The notes beneath the pieces are model-generated. The model did not search any database, was not told the origin of the DNA, and saw nothing but the letters and a program-made list of their open reading frames with translations. Both the position numbers and the translations under genes were made by a program. A stretch of DNA of 13,708 bases from CBDUMN01 sp965368335 (lineage in GTDB: Bacteria > Pseudomonadota > Alphaproteobacteria > Rhodospirillales > JAPHRK01), in contig CBDUMN010000091.1 of the NCBI GenBank assembly GCA_965368335.1, positions 1 through 13,708 of the forward strand, written 5' to 3'. The stretch's first letter is position 1, and each line of letters opens with the position of its first letter. This document shows positions 6,862 to 13,666 of this stretch, piece after piece.

Positions 6862-7173
6862 ATGCCACATCGACTCATAATATATGACGCTCTGGTTTCT
6901 TTGGAACACGGGAACCTTTTGACCAAAGCCGGTGATATGGCTTTCGGTATGCACCTCGAAGGCGTTCATGAGGTATGTCATGTTTTTGAGAGATTGAAAC
7001 GTGACGGTTATATCCGTCAACTGCCTCCTGAAGAGGGATGGCATCGAGACGTTCAGTACTACACAATATCGGAGGTTGGGGTGCAATGCCTTGAGGAGGG
7101 GCGCCTTTGGTACCGTTCCCTGCCGATCCGTTATAAAATATTGGGTCGGCTCGGAATTCCTTTTCCGAATTAA
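6862..7173 (+). CDS. Small putative winged-helix protein
   Basis: I do not recognise a named family. The 103-residue product has a layout that suggests a winged helix-turn-helix: helix around LIIYDALVSLEHG, a second helical stretch (GDMAFGMH), a probable recognition helix VHEVCHVFERLKRDGYI (about 35-52), then a short hairpin wing with the YYTISEVGVQCLEEG segment, as in MarR/PadR-like proteins. The end is a basic helix (YKILGRLG). ATG 6862 is chosen because GGAG at 6848-6851 precedes it by 10 bases and the fold begins there. The frame stays open up to 6634, but that upstream part is rich in Cys, Arg and Phe and looks non-coding. It sits between the divergent EAL gene and the histidine kinase 134 bases downstream and could regulate either; that is inference. 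Confidence 0.6.
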   Translation: MPHRLIIYDALVSLEHGNLLTKAGDMAFGMHLEGVHEVCHVFERLKRDGYIRQLPPEEGWHRDVQYYTISEVGVQCLEEGRLWYRSLPIRYKILGRLGIPFPN

Positions 7174-7203
7174 TTCAAACGCAATCGGAAAGTGTAGTAT
7201 ACT
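7174..7203 (+). promoter_or_regulatory. Candidate promoter of the histidine kinase
   Basis: TTCAAA (7174-7179) and TATACT (7198-7203) are 18 bases apart; the -10 is close to consensus and the -35 fair. Transcription would start about 100 bases before the kinase start codon. A small 6 bp stem (7151-7156 with 7163-7168) precedes it at the end of the winged-helix gene. Confidence 0.4.
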
Positions 7204-7307
7204 GTTCGGCGAATATGGTGCTCATCATTATGAGCTTTTTAGTGAACCGAGAGTTACTTCTCCAAAGAATGGTGAAAAAGAAAACTGGAGAATAGGAATT
7301 TCTTGGC

Positions 7308-9203
7308 ATGTTTAAGGATGCCCCTGGGACGACCAAGGGCGCCAACCAGGCGGTTGACGCAAAACGAATAAAATTCAGCGATAGCCTGTTCTATCGGCAG
7401 GTGAAGCTTGTCGTTGCGTCGGCCTTTGTTATCGGCCTTATTCTCAGTCTTTTGCAAATTTTATCGGATGTAAATCGCGAAAGAAGCGAGATCGACAGTA
7501 CAGTCAACGAGGTGATTGGTGCGCTCAAAGGACCGGCAACCCAGGCCGCTTATGCGCTGAACTCAAATCTTGCTAACGGGGTTTTGGAAGGGCTGTTTGA
7601 ATACAAGCCTATTTACCGGGCCGAAATCATCAATGACTTCAATGAGCGACTTGCCTATTTGGAGCGCCCTAAAACCAAAACCGGGTATGGCGTCCTCACG
7701 CATTTGCTTATTGGTAAAACCAAAGATTATGAGGTTGAACTCTATGTTGAGGGAAGCTCGAAGTATGTCGGGAAAATCAGTGTTTCCGTTGACGGCGTAC
7801 TTGTTGCGCGAGGGTTTATTGAGCGTTTAGCGCTGGTCTTCTTTTCCGGGGTGATTAGAAATATTCTGTTGAGTTTGGCTGTCGCCGCCATTTTCTATTG
7901 GATGCTTTCCCGTCCGCTCTTACAAGGCATTACCGATCTCTATAAGCAGCCGAAAATGCGAGAGCGTTTTGAGGCTCCGGCTAAGCACCAAAAAGATGAA
8001 ATCGGTCTTCTTTTCAATACGTTCAATAACCTGTTAGAAGATCGCGAAGAGGCCAATCGAGCTCTTAAGGAAAGCAACGAACTCTTCAGGAGTCTGACGG
8101 CAGCTATGCCGGATTTGATTTTTTTGGTGGATGAAGAAGGCCGTTTCCATGGGGAATTTGGTAGTGGCCGCGCAATAGTCCATGACGAAACAGGGGGACT
8201 TTCCAATAGCATTCTGAATGATCGCTTCGATAGTGCGGAGGCTGATTTTTTCCTTGATTTCATTCGTCAAACAACCCGCGAAAAATCCATCCATATTCAA
8301 GACTTCAGCGTTACGGTGAAGGGACGGGAGACGTGGTATGAGGGGCGTGGAATCCCCTTAGGCTTCAAAAAAGGCGAGAAAGCGCTTGTTCTCGTTGTTG
8401 CCAGAGATATTACGGAGAGAAAGGAAGCCGAGCAAAAAATTTGGCAAGCCAAGGAAGAGGCCGAATACGCAAATAATGTCAAAACTCAGTTCCTTGCCAA
8501 CATGAGCCATGAACTGCGTACACCGCTCAATGCCATCATCGGTTTTTCCGACATCATGCGGCTGGAACAATTTGGCAAACTGGGTAATGAAAAATACTAC
8601 GAATATGCCAGGGACATCAGCCAATCGGGGCAGCACTTGCTTTCCGTTATCACCGAAATTCTCGATGTTTCTAAAATTGAGGCTGGCCGTCTCAATCTAA
8701 CGGAAGATGTTGTCGATATGGCGGCTCTCGTCGAGACTTGCTTTAAGTTGGTAGAGGCAAGAGCGATCCATTCAGGCGTTCGGCTGATGAGTGATCTTTC
8801 CGGCTCTCTGCCGTTGCTCAGGGGCGATGAACTTCGCTTGAAGCAGATACTTCTCAATCTGTTGAGCAATTCCGTAAAATTCACCCCCAAGGGTGGGCGC
8901 GTGACGGTTGAAGCGCTGCCGGACTCTGCTGGGCGAATTAAGCTGAAGGTGTCCGATACGGGGGTGGGGATTCCCGGAAATAAACTGGAGACCGTCCTAG
9001 AGCCTTTCGGCCAGGTCGACGATATTATGACGCGCAATAACGAAGGCACGGGGCTTGGTCTGTTTCTGGCGAAGTCATTTTCGGAATTGCACGGCGCCCA
9101 ATTTACCCTGGATAGTTCGCTTCATTCCGGCACGACCGTTACGATTCTTTTTCCATCCGACCGTGCCGTTTCCCGAGACCGGTTGATGCCAAAAAATCAC
9201 TGA
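7308..9203 (+). CDS. Membrane PAS sensor histidine kinase
   Basis: Two-component sensor kinase of 631 residues. The order is: cytoplasmic N-tail of about 30 residues, membrane helix (about 33-52), extracytoplasmic sensor of about 125 residues, second membrane helix (about 182-202), a HAMP-like linker (LLQGITDLYK onward), a PAS domain (about 255-372, ending ARDITERKEAE), a dimerisation domain with phospho-acceptor His401 in FLANMSHELRTPLNAIIGFS, and an ATPase domain with N box LLNLLSNSVKFTP (Asn521), G1 DTGVGIPG (550-557) and G2 GTGLGLFLAKS (580 onward). There is no receiver domain and no response regulator gene beside it, so its partner is encoded elsewhere. ATG 7308 has AGGA at 7294-7297, 10 bases upstream. 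The sensor region shows no recognisable ligand-binding family; the short sequence YVGKISVSVDG before TM2 resembles the periplasmic ends of other alphaproteobacterial kinases. Confidence 0.93.
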   Translation: MFKDAPGTTKGANQAVDAKRIKFSDSLFYRQVKLVVASAFVIGLILSLLQILSDVNRERSEIDSTVNEVIGALKGPATQAAYALNSNLANGVLEGLFEYKPIYRAEIINDFNERLAYLERPKTKTGYGVLTHLLIGKTKDYEVELYVEGSSKYVGKISVSVDGVLVARGFIERLALVFFSGVIRNILLSLAVAAIFYWMLSRPLLQGITDLYKQPKMRERFEAPAKHQKDEIGLLFNTFNNLLEDREEANRALKESNELFRSLTAAMPDLIFLVDEEGRFHGEFGSGRAIVHDETGGLSNSILNDRFDSAEADFFLDFIRQTTREKSIHIQDFSVTVKGRETWYEGRGIPLGFKKGEKALVLVVARDITERKEAEQKIWQAKEEAEYANNVKTQFLANMSHELRTPLNAIIGFSDIMRLEQFGKLGNEKYYEYARDISQSGQHLLSVITEILDVSKIEAGRLNLTEDVVDMAALVETCFKLVEARAIHSGVRLMSDLSGSLPLLRGDELRLKQILLNLLSNSVKFTPKGGRVTVEALPDSAGRIKLKVSDTGVGIPGNKLETVLEPFGQVDDIMTRNNEGTGLGLFLAKSFSELHGAQFTLDSSLHSGTTVTILFPSDRAVSRDRLMPKNH

Positions 9204-9276
9204 CAGCCCGGCTTGATTTTTAAGTATTCCTTTGTCAAAGACGGTCTAGGATGCAAAAACAAAATGTATCGCCCCC

Positions 9277-9843
9277 ATGGAAAAGCCGCTGGTGTTTCTG
9301 ACGAGTATCAAATTTTCTGCTCTGGCCGTTTTGGCGATCTTCTTAGCCGCTTGTGGGCCAAGACCGCCGACGGATTCTTTCTCGGCCAACCTAGACGCCA
9401 ACTGTAATCCGCAAGATCCGGTTGATAAGTTGCGGGCTACCGTGACCGCCAAGAAATTTTGGTTGGAGCAGGAGTATGATTTCAAGTCGTTCCTAAAATC
9501 CGGCAAGGTAAACCTGAAAAATTCCCAGGATTTTTTGGCGGAAGCCGACGCAAACCGAGAAGGCTATAGGGCAAAGGTGCTCGAGAGGGCGCGGGAGTTA
9601 AAGCTTTCTGCGGCTAAGGCCGGAAGAATGGTTGTTGAGAATATGGAAATCTATGATCGTCAGGTTCAGAATTTTAAGGACAATATCGTCCGACAGGAGG
9701 CTGAACTCGACTGGTCCAATCGGTGTATGGATCGCATAAACGTCGAGCTGGCGTCTCTCGGTATTTCAAATATTGATCTAGCCCCAAGCCAGTCTTCCAT
9801 TGCCATTCCTTCTCCGGCGGAAAAGATGGATACTGGGCAGTAG
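9277..9843 (+). CDS. Small lipoprotein with a helical, charged body
   Basis: Function unknown. The 188-residue product has a lipoprotein signal: a hydrophobic stretch (SALAVLAIFLAACG) with the lipobox LAAC and Cys26, so the mature protein should be lipid-anchored in the envelope. The rest is largely helical and charged (many Lys/Glu/Arg around residues 60-150, for example VLERARELKLSAAKAGRMVV), possibly coiled coil, with two further Cys (Cys43 and Cys150) that could pair in the periplasm. ATG 9277 lacks a clear ribosome site; GTG 9292, in frame and 8 bases after GGAAAA, is a serious alternative and leaves the lipobox intact. It ends one base before the stop of the convergent HNH gene. No homologue came to mind. 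Confidence 0.72.
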   Translation: MEKPLVFLTSIKFSALAVLAIFLAACGPRPPTDSFSANLDANCNPQDPVDKLRATVTAKKFWLEQEYDFKSFLKSGKVNLKNSQDFLAEADANREGYRAKVLERARELKLSAAKAGRMVVENMEIYDRQVQNFKDNIVRQEAELDWSNRCMDRINVELASLGISNIDLAPSQSSIAIPSPAEKMDTGQ

Positions 9844-10167
9844 CTACCGGTTTCCCCGGCGTTTATTTTTTCTGGTTCGTGGAGCTTTGGGCCAGTCCAA
9901 ATAGTCTGCCGGTTGTTGTCGCACCCACTTGACGAATTCTGCGATTTCCGGATTTTCTCGGAGGGCCTCGGGCGTAGAATATTTCTGCGCAAGCTCGGTT
10001 TCGCTGAAGACCTTGTGGATCATCCGGTGACAAATTTTATGGATACGCCCGATTTCCGATCCACCTTTAAGCTTTGGCTTCCAGTGATGCCGATCAGTGC
10101 TTGGGCCTTCAAGCATCTCTCTTCCACAGAGAGGGCAGGGCCCCAAACTTTTTAGTTTGGACGGCAT
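9844..10167 (-). CDS. Small HNH-family nuclease-like protein
   Basis: A 107-residue protein of the HNH/beta-beta-alpha-metal type. It starts with a zinc knuckle-like CPLC (residues 11-14), followed by the HNH core TDRHHWKPKLKGG and HKICHRMIHKVFSE, giving metal-binding His residues and a second Cys site (ICHRMIH). The C-terminal tail is very basic (TRKNKRRGNR), suitable for nucleic-acid binding. I know similar short proteins as a widespread, mostly uncharacterised group in proteobacteria; a role in DNA cleavage is inference. ATG 10167 begins 2 bases after the stop of the upstream leftward gene, so the two are probably one transcript; no strong ribosome site precedes it, and a 7 bp hairpin lies in its codons 3-8, consistent with coupled translation. 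The stop abuts the stop of the convergent lipoprotein gene. Confidence 0.78.
   Translation of the reverse strand: MPSKLKSLGPCPLCGREMLEGPSTDRHHWKPKLKGGSEIGRIHKICHRMIHKVFSETELAQKYSTPEALRENPEIAEFVKWVRQQPADYLDWPKAPRTRKNKRRGNR
10143..10160 (-). repeat. Perfect hairpin in the first codons of the HNH gene
   Basis: CCAAACT and AGTTTGG form a 7 bp stem around a four-base loop. On the mRNA it covers codons 3-8 of the HNH gene, within the ribosome footprint at initiation. It may reduce independent initiation so that translation depends on ribosomes arriving from the upstream gene. Confidence 0.5.
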
Positions 10168-10169
10168 GA

Positions 10170-10550
10170 TTAAATAGCTAGGCTACCACCTTGTTCTTTG
10201 AGGTGGCACTCTTGTAAAGATGCAGTGAAGCCATTGACGACCAAGGCTGCCCATTCAAGCTTGGCTGCTGCATTGTGATGGCCGCCTTGATGGGCTTCTT
10301 GCGAGAGCGCCTTTATAGCGGTTTCAAGCAATGCAAAAGTATTGGCGAGGGGCTGAGCCTGATCGGCGGTAAACTCGATGCCTCCGGTTTCCTCAAAACC
10401 AGTTGCGAGTTCTGAAAGCAGTTCGATGTAGGCGTCCTCTTGTCCCTCGGTTGCCGAAGCATCCCCTTTTGACAGGTTTTCCGCTACATGGCGAATGACC
10501 TTGGAGAGAATGAGGGCTTCCTGATTTTCGTCAGCGGGTTGTTCAGGCAT
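10170..10550 (-). CDS. Uncharacterised acidic helical protein, first gene of HNH unit
   Basis: Family not recognised. The 126-residue protein has no signal sequence or membrane segment, is acidic (many Glu and Asp, especially residues 3-60), and is predicted to be mainly helical, with stretches such as ALILSKVIRHVAENL, AYIELLSELATGF and LANTFALLETAIKALSQEAH. A His-rich HQGGHHNAAAK motif near residue 95 could bind metal, but that is only suggestive. ATG 10550 is supported by AAGGA about 6 bases upstream. It precedes the HNH gene by 2 bases; the acidic/basic pairing with a nuclease-like neighbour invites the idea of an antidote or partner protein, without direct evidence. Confidence 0.7.
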   Translation of the reverse strand: MPEQPADENQEALILSKVIRHVAENLSKGDASATEGQEDAYIELLSELATGFEETGGIEFTADQAQPLANTFALLETAIKALSQEAHQGGHHNAAAKLEWAALVVNGFTASLQECHLKEQGGSLAI

Positions 10551-10584
10551 CGGCGATCCTTGTCAGTTTTCGTTTGCTGTTTCA

Positions 10585-10614
10585 TCGATAGTGGATCGCA
10601 AGGGGGGGTGTAAA
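10585..10614 (-). promoter_or_regulatory. Candidate promoter of the HNH unit
   Basis: Read leftward, TTTACA (10614-10609) and TATCGA (10590-10585) are 18 bases apart and match -35/-10 boxes reasonably. They lie 35 bases before the ATG at 10550. This short divergent gap (10551-10675) must also hold the MOSC promoter, for which only a loose TTATGTTTTAAA stretch is seen. Confidence 0.3.
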
Positions 10615-10675
10615 CGCCAAAAGGTTTCCTTATGTTTTAAAGCTCTTAAAGATTTCGTGATTTGGAACCGGATAC

Positions 10676-11179
10676 ATGCAGGCATTCGTAGAAGCTATTT
10701 TTATTACGCCGGAAGCTGGGGCTGATATGCGGCCGGTCTCGGAAGTCGTTGCTGTGCACGGGGGGCTTGAAGGGGATCGATACTGCTTAGGGCATGGTTA
10801 TTGGAGTGGGGGCGACGCGTGTGAAGTGACCATCATCTCTGCAGAGGACTTGGACTTTATCCAACGGGAAATTGGGATCGACATGTCTAAAGGGTTGCAC
10901 CGCCGCAATCTGGTTGTTCGGGGGCAAAAAGTGGATCGTCTGGTTGGCCGCCTTTTCCGTATCGGGGGTGCTGTTTTTGTTTTCGATTGCCTGCGCCCGC
11001 CTTGCGCCTATATACGCGAATTGACGGGCGAAAAAGGAATAACTCGGGCGCTCATCGGGAAGGGAGGAATCGGGGCAAGGGTCATCGAGGGCGGCCCGAT
11101 TCGCTGTGGCGATTCGCTTGAAATTCTCGGAAGATCCGAGTTTGAGCGCTTGAGAGAAGCCGGATTATTCGGCACTTAG
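10676..11179 (+). CDS. MOSC domain protein
   Basis: A stand-alone MOSC (molybdenum cofactor sulfurase C-terminal) domain protein of 167 residues. Such proteins are thought to bind sulfur or molybdenum cofactor and use one reactive Cys, acting in molybdoenzyme maturation or detoxification of N-hydroxylated compounds. Visible family marks are GLEGDRYCLGHGYW (about 30-43), NLVVRG (about 83-88) and the Cys-containing loop DCLRPPCAYIRE (about 103-114), followed by GGIGARVIEGGPIRCGDSLEI. ATG 10676 has GGAA roughly 9 bases upstream and begins with the expected strand. It stands divergent from the HNH unit and 147 bases before the SPOR lipoprotein. The substrate is unknown. No molybdenum genes are nearby. 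Confidence 0.85.
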   Translation: MQAFVEAIFITPEAGADMRPVSEVVAVHGGLEGDRYCLGHGYWSGGDACEVTIISAEDLDFIQREIGIDMSKGLHRRNLVVRGQKVDRLVGRLFRIGGAVFVFDCLRPPCAYIRELTGEKGITRALIGKGGIGARVIEGGPIRCGDSLEILGRSEFERLREAGLFGT

Positions 11180-11190
11180 CCTCATTTTTT

Positions 11191-11217
11191 TGGCAGGAAA
11201 CTGCCTGTTTCCCGCCA
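11191..11217 (+). terminator. Hairpin downstream of the MOSC gene
   Basis: TGGCAGGAAA (11191-11200) pairs with TTTCCCGCCA (11208-11217), 9 of 10 positions, around a 7-base loop. A seven-T run precedes rather than follows it, so it is not a standard intrinsic terminator in either direction. It sits 11 bases after the MOSC stop and may stabilise or weakly end that transcript. Confidence 0.3.
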
Positions 11218-11236
11218 ACCTTGCATATTTAAACAA

Positions 11237-11266
11237 TTGTTAGCGTTTCCTGGCTAGCACTATACG
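11237..11266 (+). promoter_or_regulatory. Candidate promoter of the SPOR lipoprotein gene
   Basis: TTGTTA (11237-11242) and TATACG (11261-11266) are 18 bases apart. The -10 lies inside the left part of the palindrome at 11257-11277, an arrangement typical for a repressor site. The start codon is 60 bases downstream. Confidence 0.4.
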
Positions 11267-11293
11267 ATATATAGTGCGATCTACTATATGTAG
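11257..11293 (+). promoter_or_regulatory. Tandem palindromes, possible operator
   Basis: GCACTATA (11257-11264) and TATAGTGC (11270-11277) form a perfect 8+8 bp inverted repeat with a 5 bp centre. A second smaller one, CTAC-TATAT-GTAG, spans 11281-11293. Their centres are 20 bases apart, about two helical turns, which suits two protein dimers on one DNA face. No regulator gene lies next to them. Confidence 0.45.
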
Positions 11294-11326
11294 GTACGCA
11301 ATAAGCGTCCGAGCAGGGGGTTAAGT

Positions 11327-12733
11327 TTGAGAACGAACCGGAGGCTTCGTTCGATTTGGGAAGGAATGGACGGCGTGGTTAAGGGTATTTCCCGTTTTGC
11401 TTTGATTGTTGCGGCGAGTGTCGGATTAAGCGGTTGCGCGGGGGTTGGTGACGGCAGCGTTTTCGACGGCGGTTTTTGGTCGCAAAGCCCGATTATGGGG
11501 CGCGCCGATTCCGCCAATCTTGGTGTCGCTGAGCTTTCGAAAGGCAACTACCCGCTTGCCGAGGCTCATTTCAATAAGGCCCTGAAGCGCAATCCGCAGG
11601 ATCCATATGCTTTACTCGGGCTTGGAATCGTCTATCAGAATACAGGGCGGCCAACTCAGGCCAGAGCGGCTTATGAATCGGTGGTTGCTGTGCGACCGCC
11701 AGATTCAATGCAGATGATCGTCATTAACAAGATCGACCCGCGCAGCATTCGTGAAATCGCCAGCGTCAACTTGGCTTTGCTCGATAGTGGAAAGTTAACC
11801 GCACAAATGGGGGCTGGCGAGTCGATGCCGATGGCTTCTCAGGCCAAGCCCGTTGTAAGCAGTCCATTACGACCTTCTCAGCCGACTATGTCGTCTATGA
11901 CGGCGCAACAAAACATGGCGCAGGCGTCTGGCCCGGTAGCCTCGGCTTACACGCCAGGGGATCGCAACATCGTTAATCGGTTTGAGGCGCTTCGGGCTTT
12001 GCTCGACCAGGATTTGATTACACCCGAAGAATACAACGTTCGGCGCGCGCAAAATATTGGGGCGCTGCTCCCTCTGACGCAAAAGCGAGCGGCTGCGGGA
12101 CTTGATCGTCCATTGCCGCCGACCGATCAAATCGTTGCCCGGCTCCGTGCAATCAAGCGGGCGCTGGAGATGAGGGCGATCACCATTACCCAGCACTCTG
12201 CTGAGCGGAACATGATTCTTGATGCTCTAATGCCATCGAATCCCACCGTGCTGGCTTCGCCACAGGGGCGCCCCGAGGGCTTGATGGCCGCGGCCGACTC
12301 TGTTCGACGGCTGGAAAGCATGAGAGCGTCTGGACTCATCAATTCTGAGGAATACGCCAAGGAACGTGCCGCGATTGAGCAGGGGTTGCAACCCGTTGCG
12401 CCCAAGTCCAATGCGATGACAACGCCAAATTCAGGGGCAATGTCTAAGCCGACAGAACTTTCCGCAGGGGGAGGGATGGCGGGTGGCGTCGGTGTTCATC
12501 TGGCGTCGTTTAAGTCCCGTGCAAACGCCAACAAAGGTTGGGCACAACTGCAACGGGCCCATCGTTCATTGCTGAGTGGTTTGCAGCCGACAATCAAGCG
12601 GGTGAATTTGGGGCAACGCAAGGGAACGTTTTACCGACTCCTTGCAGGCCCGGTTGCCAACCAGGGAGCCGCCAACTCTCTTTGCCGCCGCCTTAAAGCC
12701 CGACGACAGTTTTGCAAACCGGCAGAACTCTAA
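11327..12733 (+). CDS. TPR / SHOCT-like repeat / SPOR lipoprotein
   Basis: Predicted envelope lipoprotein of 468 residues with an unusual build. A signal sequence ends in the lipobox LSGC (Cys37). Two TPR units follow (about 62-125, for example NYPLAEAHFNKALKRNPQD and ALLGLGIVYQNTGRPTQARA). After a flexible Ser/Pro/Met-rich stretch come three repeats of about 36 residues at about 215, 270 and 325, resembling the SHOCT domain (RFEALRALLDQDLITPEEY; RLRAIKRALEMRAITITQH; RLESMRASGLINSEEY), each followed by a loose linker. A SPOR domain closes the protein (about 386-466, GVHLASFKSRANA ... GTFYRLLAGPV), which in the family binds denuded glycan strands at septa. Start TTG 11327 has AGGGGG (11315-11320) 6 bases ahead; ATG 11366 and GTG 11375 would shorten the leader but keep the lipobox. 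A role in cell division or wall maintenance is inference. Confidence 0.83.
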   Translation: MRTNRRLRSIWEGMDGVVKGISRFALIVAASVGLSGCAGVGDGSVFDGGFWSQSPIMGRADSANLGVAELSKGNYPLAEAHFNKALKRNPQDPYALLGLGIVYQNTGRPTQARAAYESVVAVRPPDSMQMIVINKIDPRSIREIASVNLALLDSGKLTAQMGAGESMPMASQAKPVVSSPLRPSQPTMSSMTAQQNMAQASGPVASAYTPGDRNIVNRFEALRALLDQDLITPEEYNVRRAQNIGALLPLTQKRAAAGLDRPLPPTDQIVARLRAIKRALEMRAITITQHSAERNMILDALMPSNPTVLASPQGRPEGLMAAADSVRRLESMRASGLINSEEYAKERAAIEQGLQPVAPKSNAMTTPNSGAMSKPTELSAGGGMAGGVGVHLASFKSRANANKGWAQLQRAHRSLLSGLQPTIKRVNLGQRKGTFYRLLAGPVANQGAANSLCRRLKARRQFCKPAEL

Positions 12734-12744
12734 GTTTTCTTTAA

Positions 12745-13272
12745 CTACCGTGAAAGCATACGTGGCTGGGATGCGCCGGTGGTCGGCATCTGTCCCGGCA
12801 TTTGTGGGGGGCGTTCGGGCGATGCCGTGACGATGATATCGCTTCCTTTGCCTGCCGTTCCATGAATCTGCACCGTTGCAATTCGTCCCAGACGTGAAAA
12901 CGTCAGAACGCTGTTGACTGCGCGCACGGCGGTCAGTTCATGCCAGCCGAGGCCTGGCATTTCATCTTTGAAGAAATCGAACATGGTTGAAGAATCATGT
13001 GGCGACTGCATGACCAAGCGGCCTACCCAGGCATCCTGGGGGCCAAGCACAATGGTCCGCTCGACATCCATGGTGAAGTCCTTGGGGATGGGGAGGTCGT
13101 TGAATTGGGCTGTGAGTTGGCGATAGACCGTCTGCTGTTCGGCCTGGGACGCTTTGGCGCCATTTGTGCCGGATGTGCTGGATGATCCGTCGAGTTGCAT
13201 CTCGGCGCATCCAAATGAAATCCCGCAGGTTAAAGCGAGTGCGGCCAGTGTCGTCGTTTTCAGCCGTGCCAT
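12745..13272 (-). CDS. Lipoprotein of unknown function
   Basis: A 175-residue predicted lipoprotein. ATG 13272 is chosen over the longer frame (to 13350) because GAGAGGGGAAAG lies directly upstream and the protein then starts with a clean signal, MARLKTTTLAALALTCGISFGC, with a lipobox-like SFGC (Cys22). After a Ser/Thr/Gly linker, a compact domain of about 100 residues follows (about 48-150) with alternating strand-like and helical stretches: IPKDFTMDVERTIVLGPQDAWVGRLVM, then FDFFKDEMPGLGWHELTAV and VLTFSRLGRIATVQIH. The C-terminal 25 residues are Pro/Met/Gln-rich and probably disordered. I do not recognise the family. It converges on the SPOR lipoprotein with only 11 bases between stops, and its promoter faces away from the rRNA leader. 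Confidence 0.78.
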   Translation of the reverse strand: MARLKTTTLAALALTCGISFGCAEMQLDGSSSTSGTNGAKASQAEQQTVYRQLTAQFNDLPIPKDFTMDVERTIVLGPQDAWVGRLVMQSPHDSSTMFDFFKDEMPGLGWHELTAVRAVNSVLTFSRLGRIATVQIHGTAGKGSDIIVTASPERPPQMPGQMPTTGASQPRMLSR

Positions 13273-13377
13273 CTTTCCCCTCTCAATGCATTCAGCTATT
13301 CGAAGGTCTATCTGAGAGACCTCCCCCGTATCGACCAGAATCTTGATCACAAGTTAAGTGCTTTTCAGTGTCGAGTC

Positions 13378-13405
13378 TGGACAAACGCTTCAAAAAACCT
13401 ATATC
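13378..13405 (+). promoter_or_regulatory. Weak candidate upstream promoter
   Basis: TGGACA (13378-13383) and TATATC (13400-13405) are 16 bases apart. It could be a second, upstream promoter for the rRNA operon, as many operons have two, but no gene of its own follows. The rest of 13273-13552 contains a short hairpin (AAGGG/CCCTT, 13479-13494) and A-runs, and nothing coding. Confidence 0.25.
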
Positions 13406-13552
13406 ATCCTCGTGGCTGATGAGCCAATCCTAAAGCGTTGACCGAATGACCTGGGACGAACTTTTTAGTTCCCAACCCAAGGGTTTCCGCCCTTTGCGCT
13501 AAGGCTTGGCGAGGCGGATCGAAAAAAAGTGACAGGCATATGAATTTTGGGT

Positions 13553-13581
13553 TTGACAGCGGCCTCGGTTCCGACTAGAAA
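13553..13581 (+). promoter_or_regulatory. Ribosomal RNA operon promoter
   Basis: TTGACA (13553-13558, perfect -35), a 17 bp spacer and TAGAAA (13576-13581) form the strongest promoter in the window. The C/G-rich DNA right after the -10 box matches the discriminator of stringently controlled rRNA promoters. An A-rich stretch (about 13520-13528) lies upstream. The layout fits alphaproteobacterial rrn promoters that I know. Confidence 0.75.
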
Positions 13582-13635
13582 CCGCTCTCACCGCAGCGAC
13601 CCACAGCCTGAGGTTTTGGGACGTCGGCGGTCTTT

Positions 13636-13650
13636 TGCCCTTCACGGGCA
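13636..13650 (+). promoter_or_regulatory. boxB-like hairpin of the rRNA leader
   Basis: TGCCC and GGGCA form a 5 bp stem around TTCAC, 4 bases before boxA. A small hairpin followed by boxA is the order of rRNA antitermination leaders in enterobacteria. Its position supports the rRNA call. Confidence 0.55.
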
Positions 13651-13654
13651 GAGT

Positions 13655-13666
13655 TGCTCTTTGACA
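13655..13666 (+). promoter_or_regulatory. boxA antitermination element
   Basis: TGCTCTTTGACA matches the bacterial rRNA boxA (TGCTCTTTAACA) with one change. In the RNA it is bound by NusB-S10, which lets polymerase read through the long untranslated rRNA genes. Confidence 0.8.

Noticed and set aside
9232..9252. Promoter TTGTCA ... TAGGAT before the small lipoprotein
   Set aside because: The two boxes are only 9 bases apart, too close for sigma-70.
9844..10550. A classic toxin-antitoxin system
   Set aside because: No known antitoxin fold or autoregulatory palindrome is visible, and this HNH type is familiar as a solitary conserved protein; kept only as a low-confidence idea.
11191..11217. 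Strong intrinsic terminator after the MOSC gene
   Set aside because: The T-run precedes the hairpin instead of following it in the direction of transcription.
13273..13350. Longer start of the minus-strand lipoprotein
   Set aside because: The extra 26 residues would bury the signal sequence; the internal ATG at 13272 has a strong ribosome site and a proper lipoprotein start.
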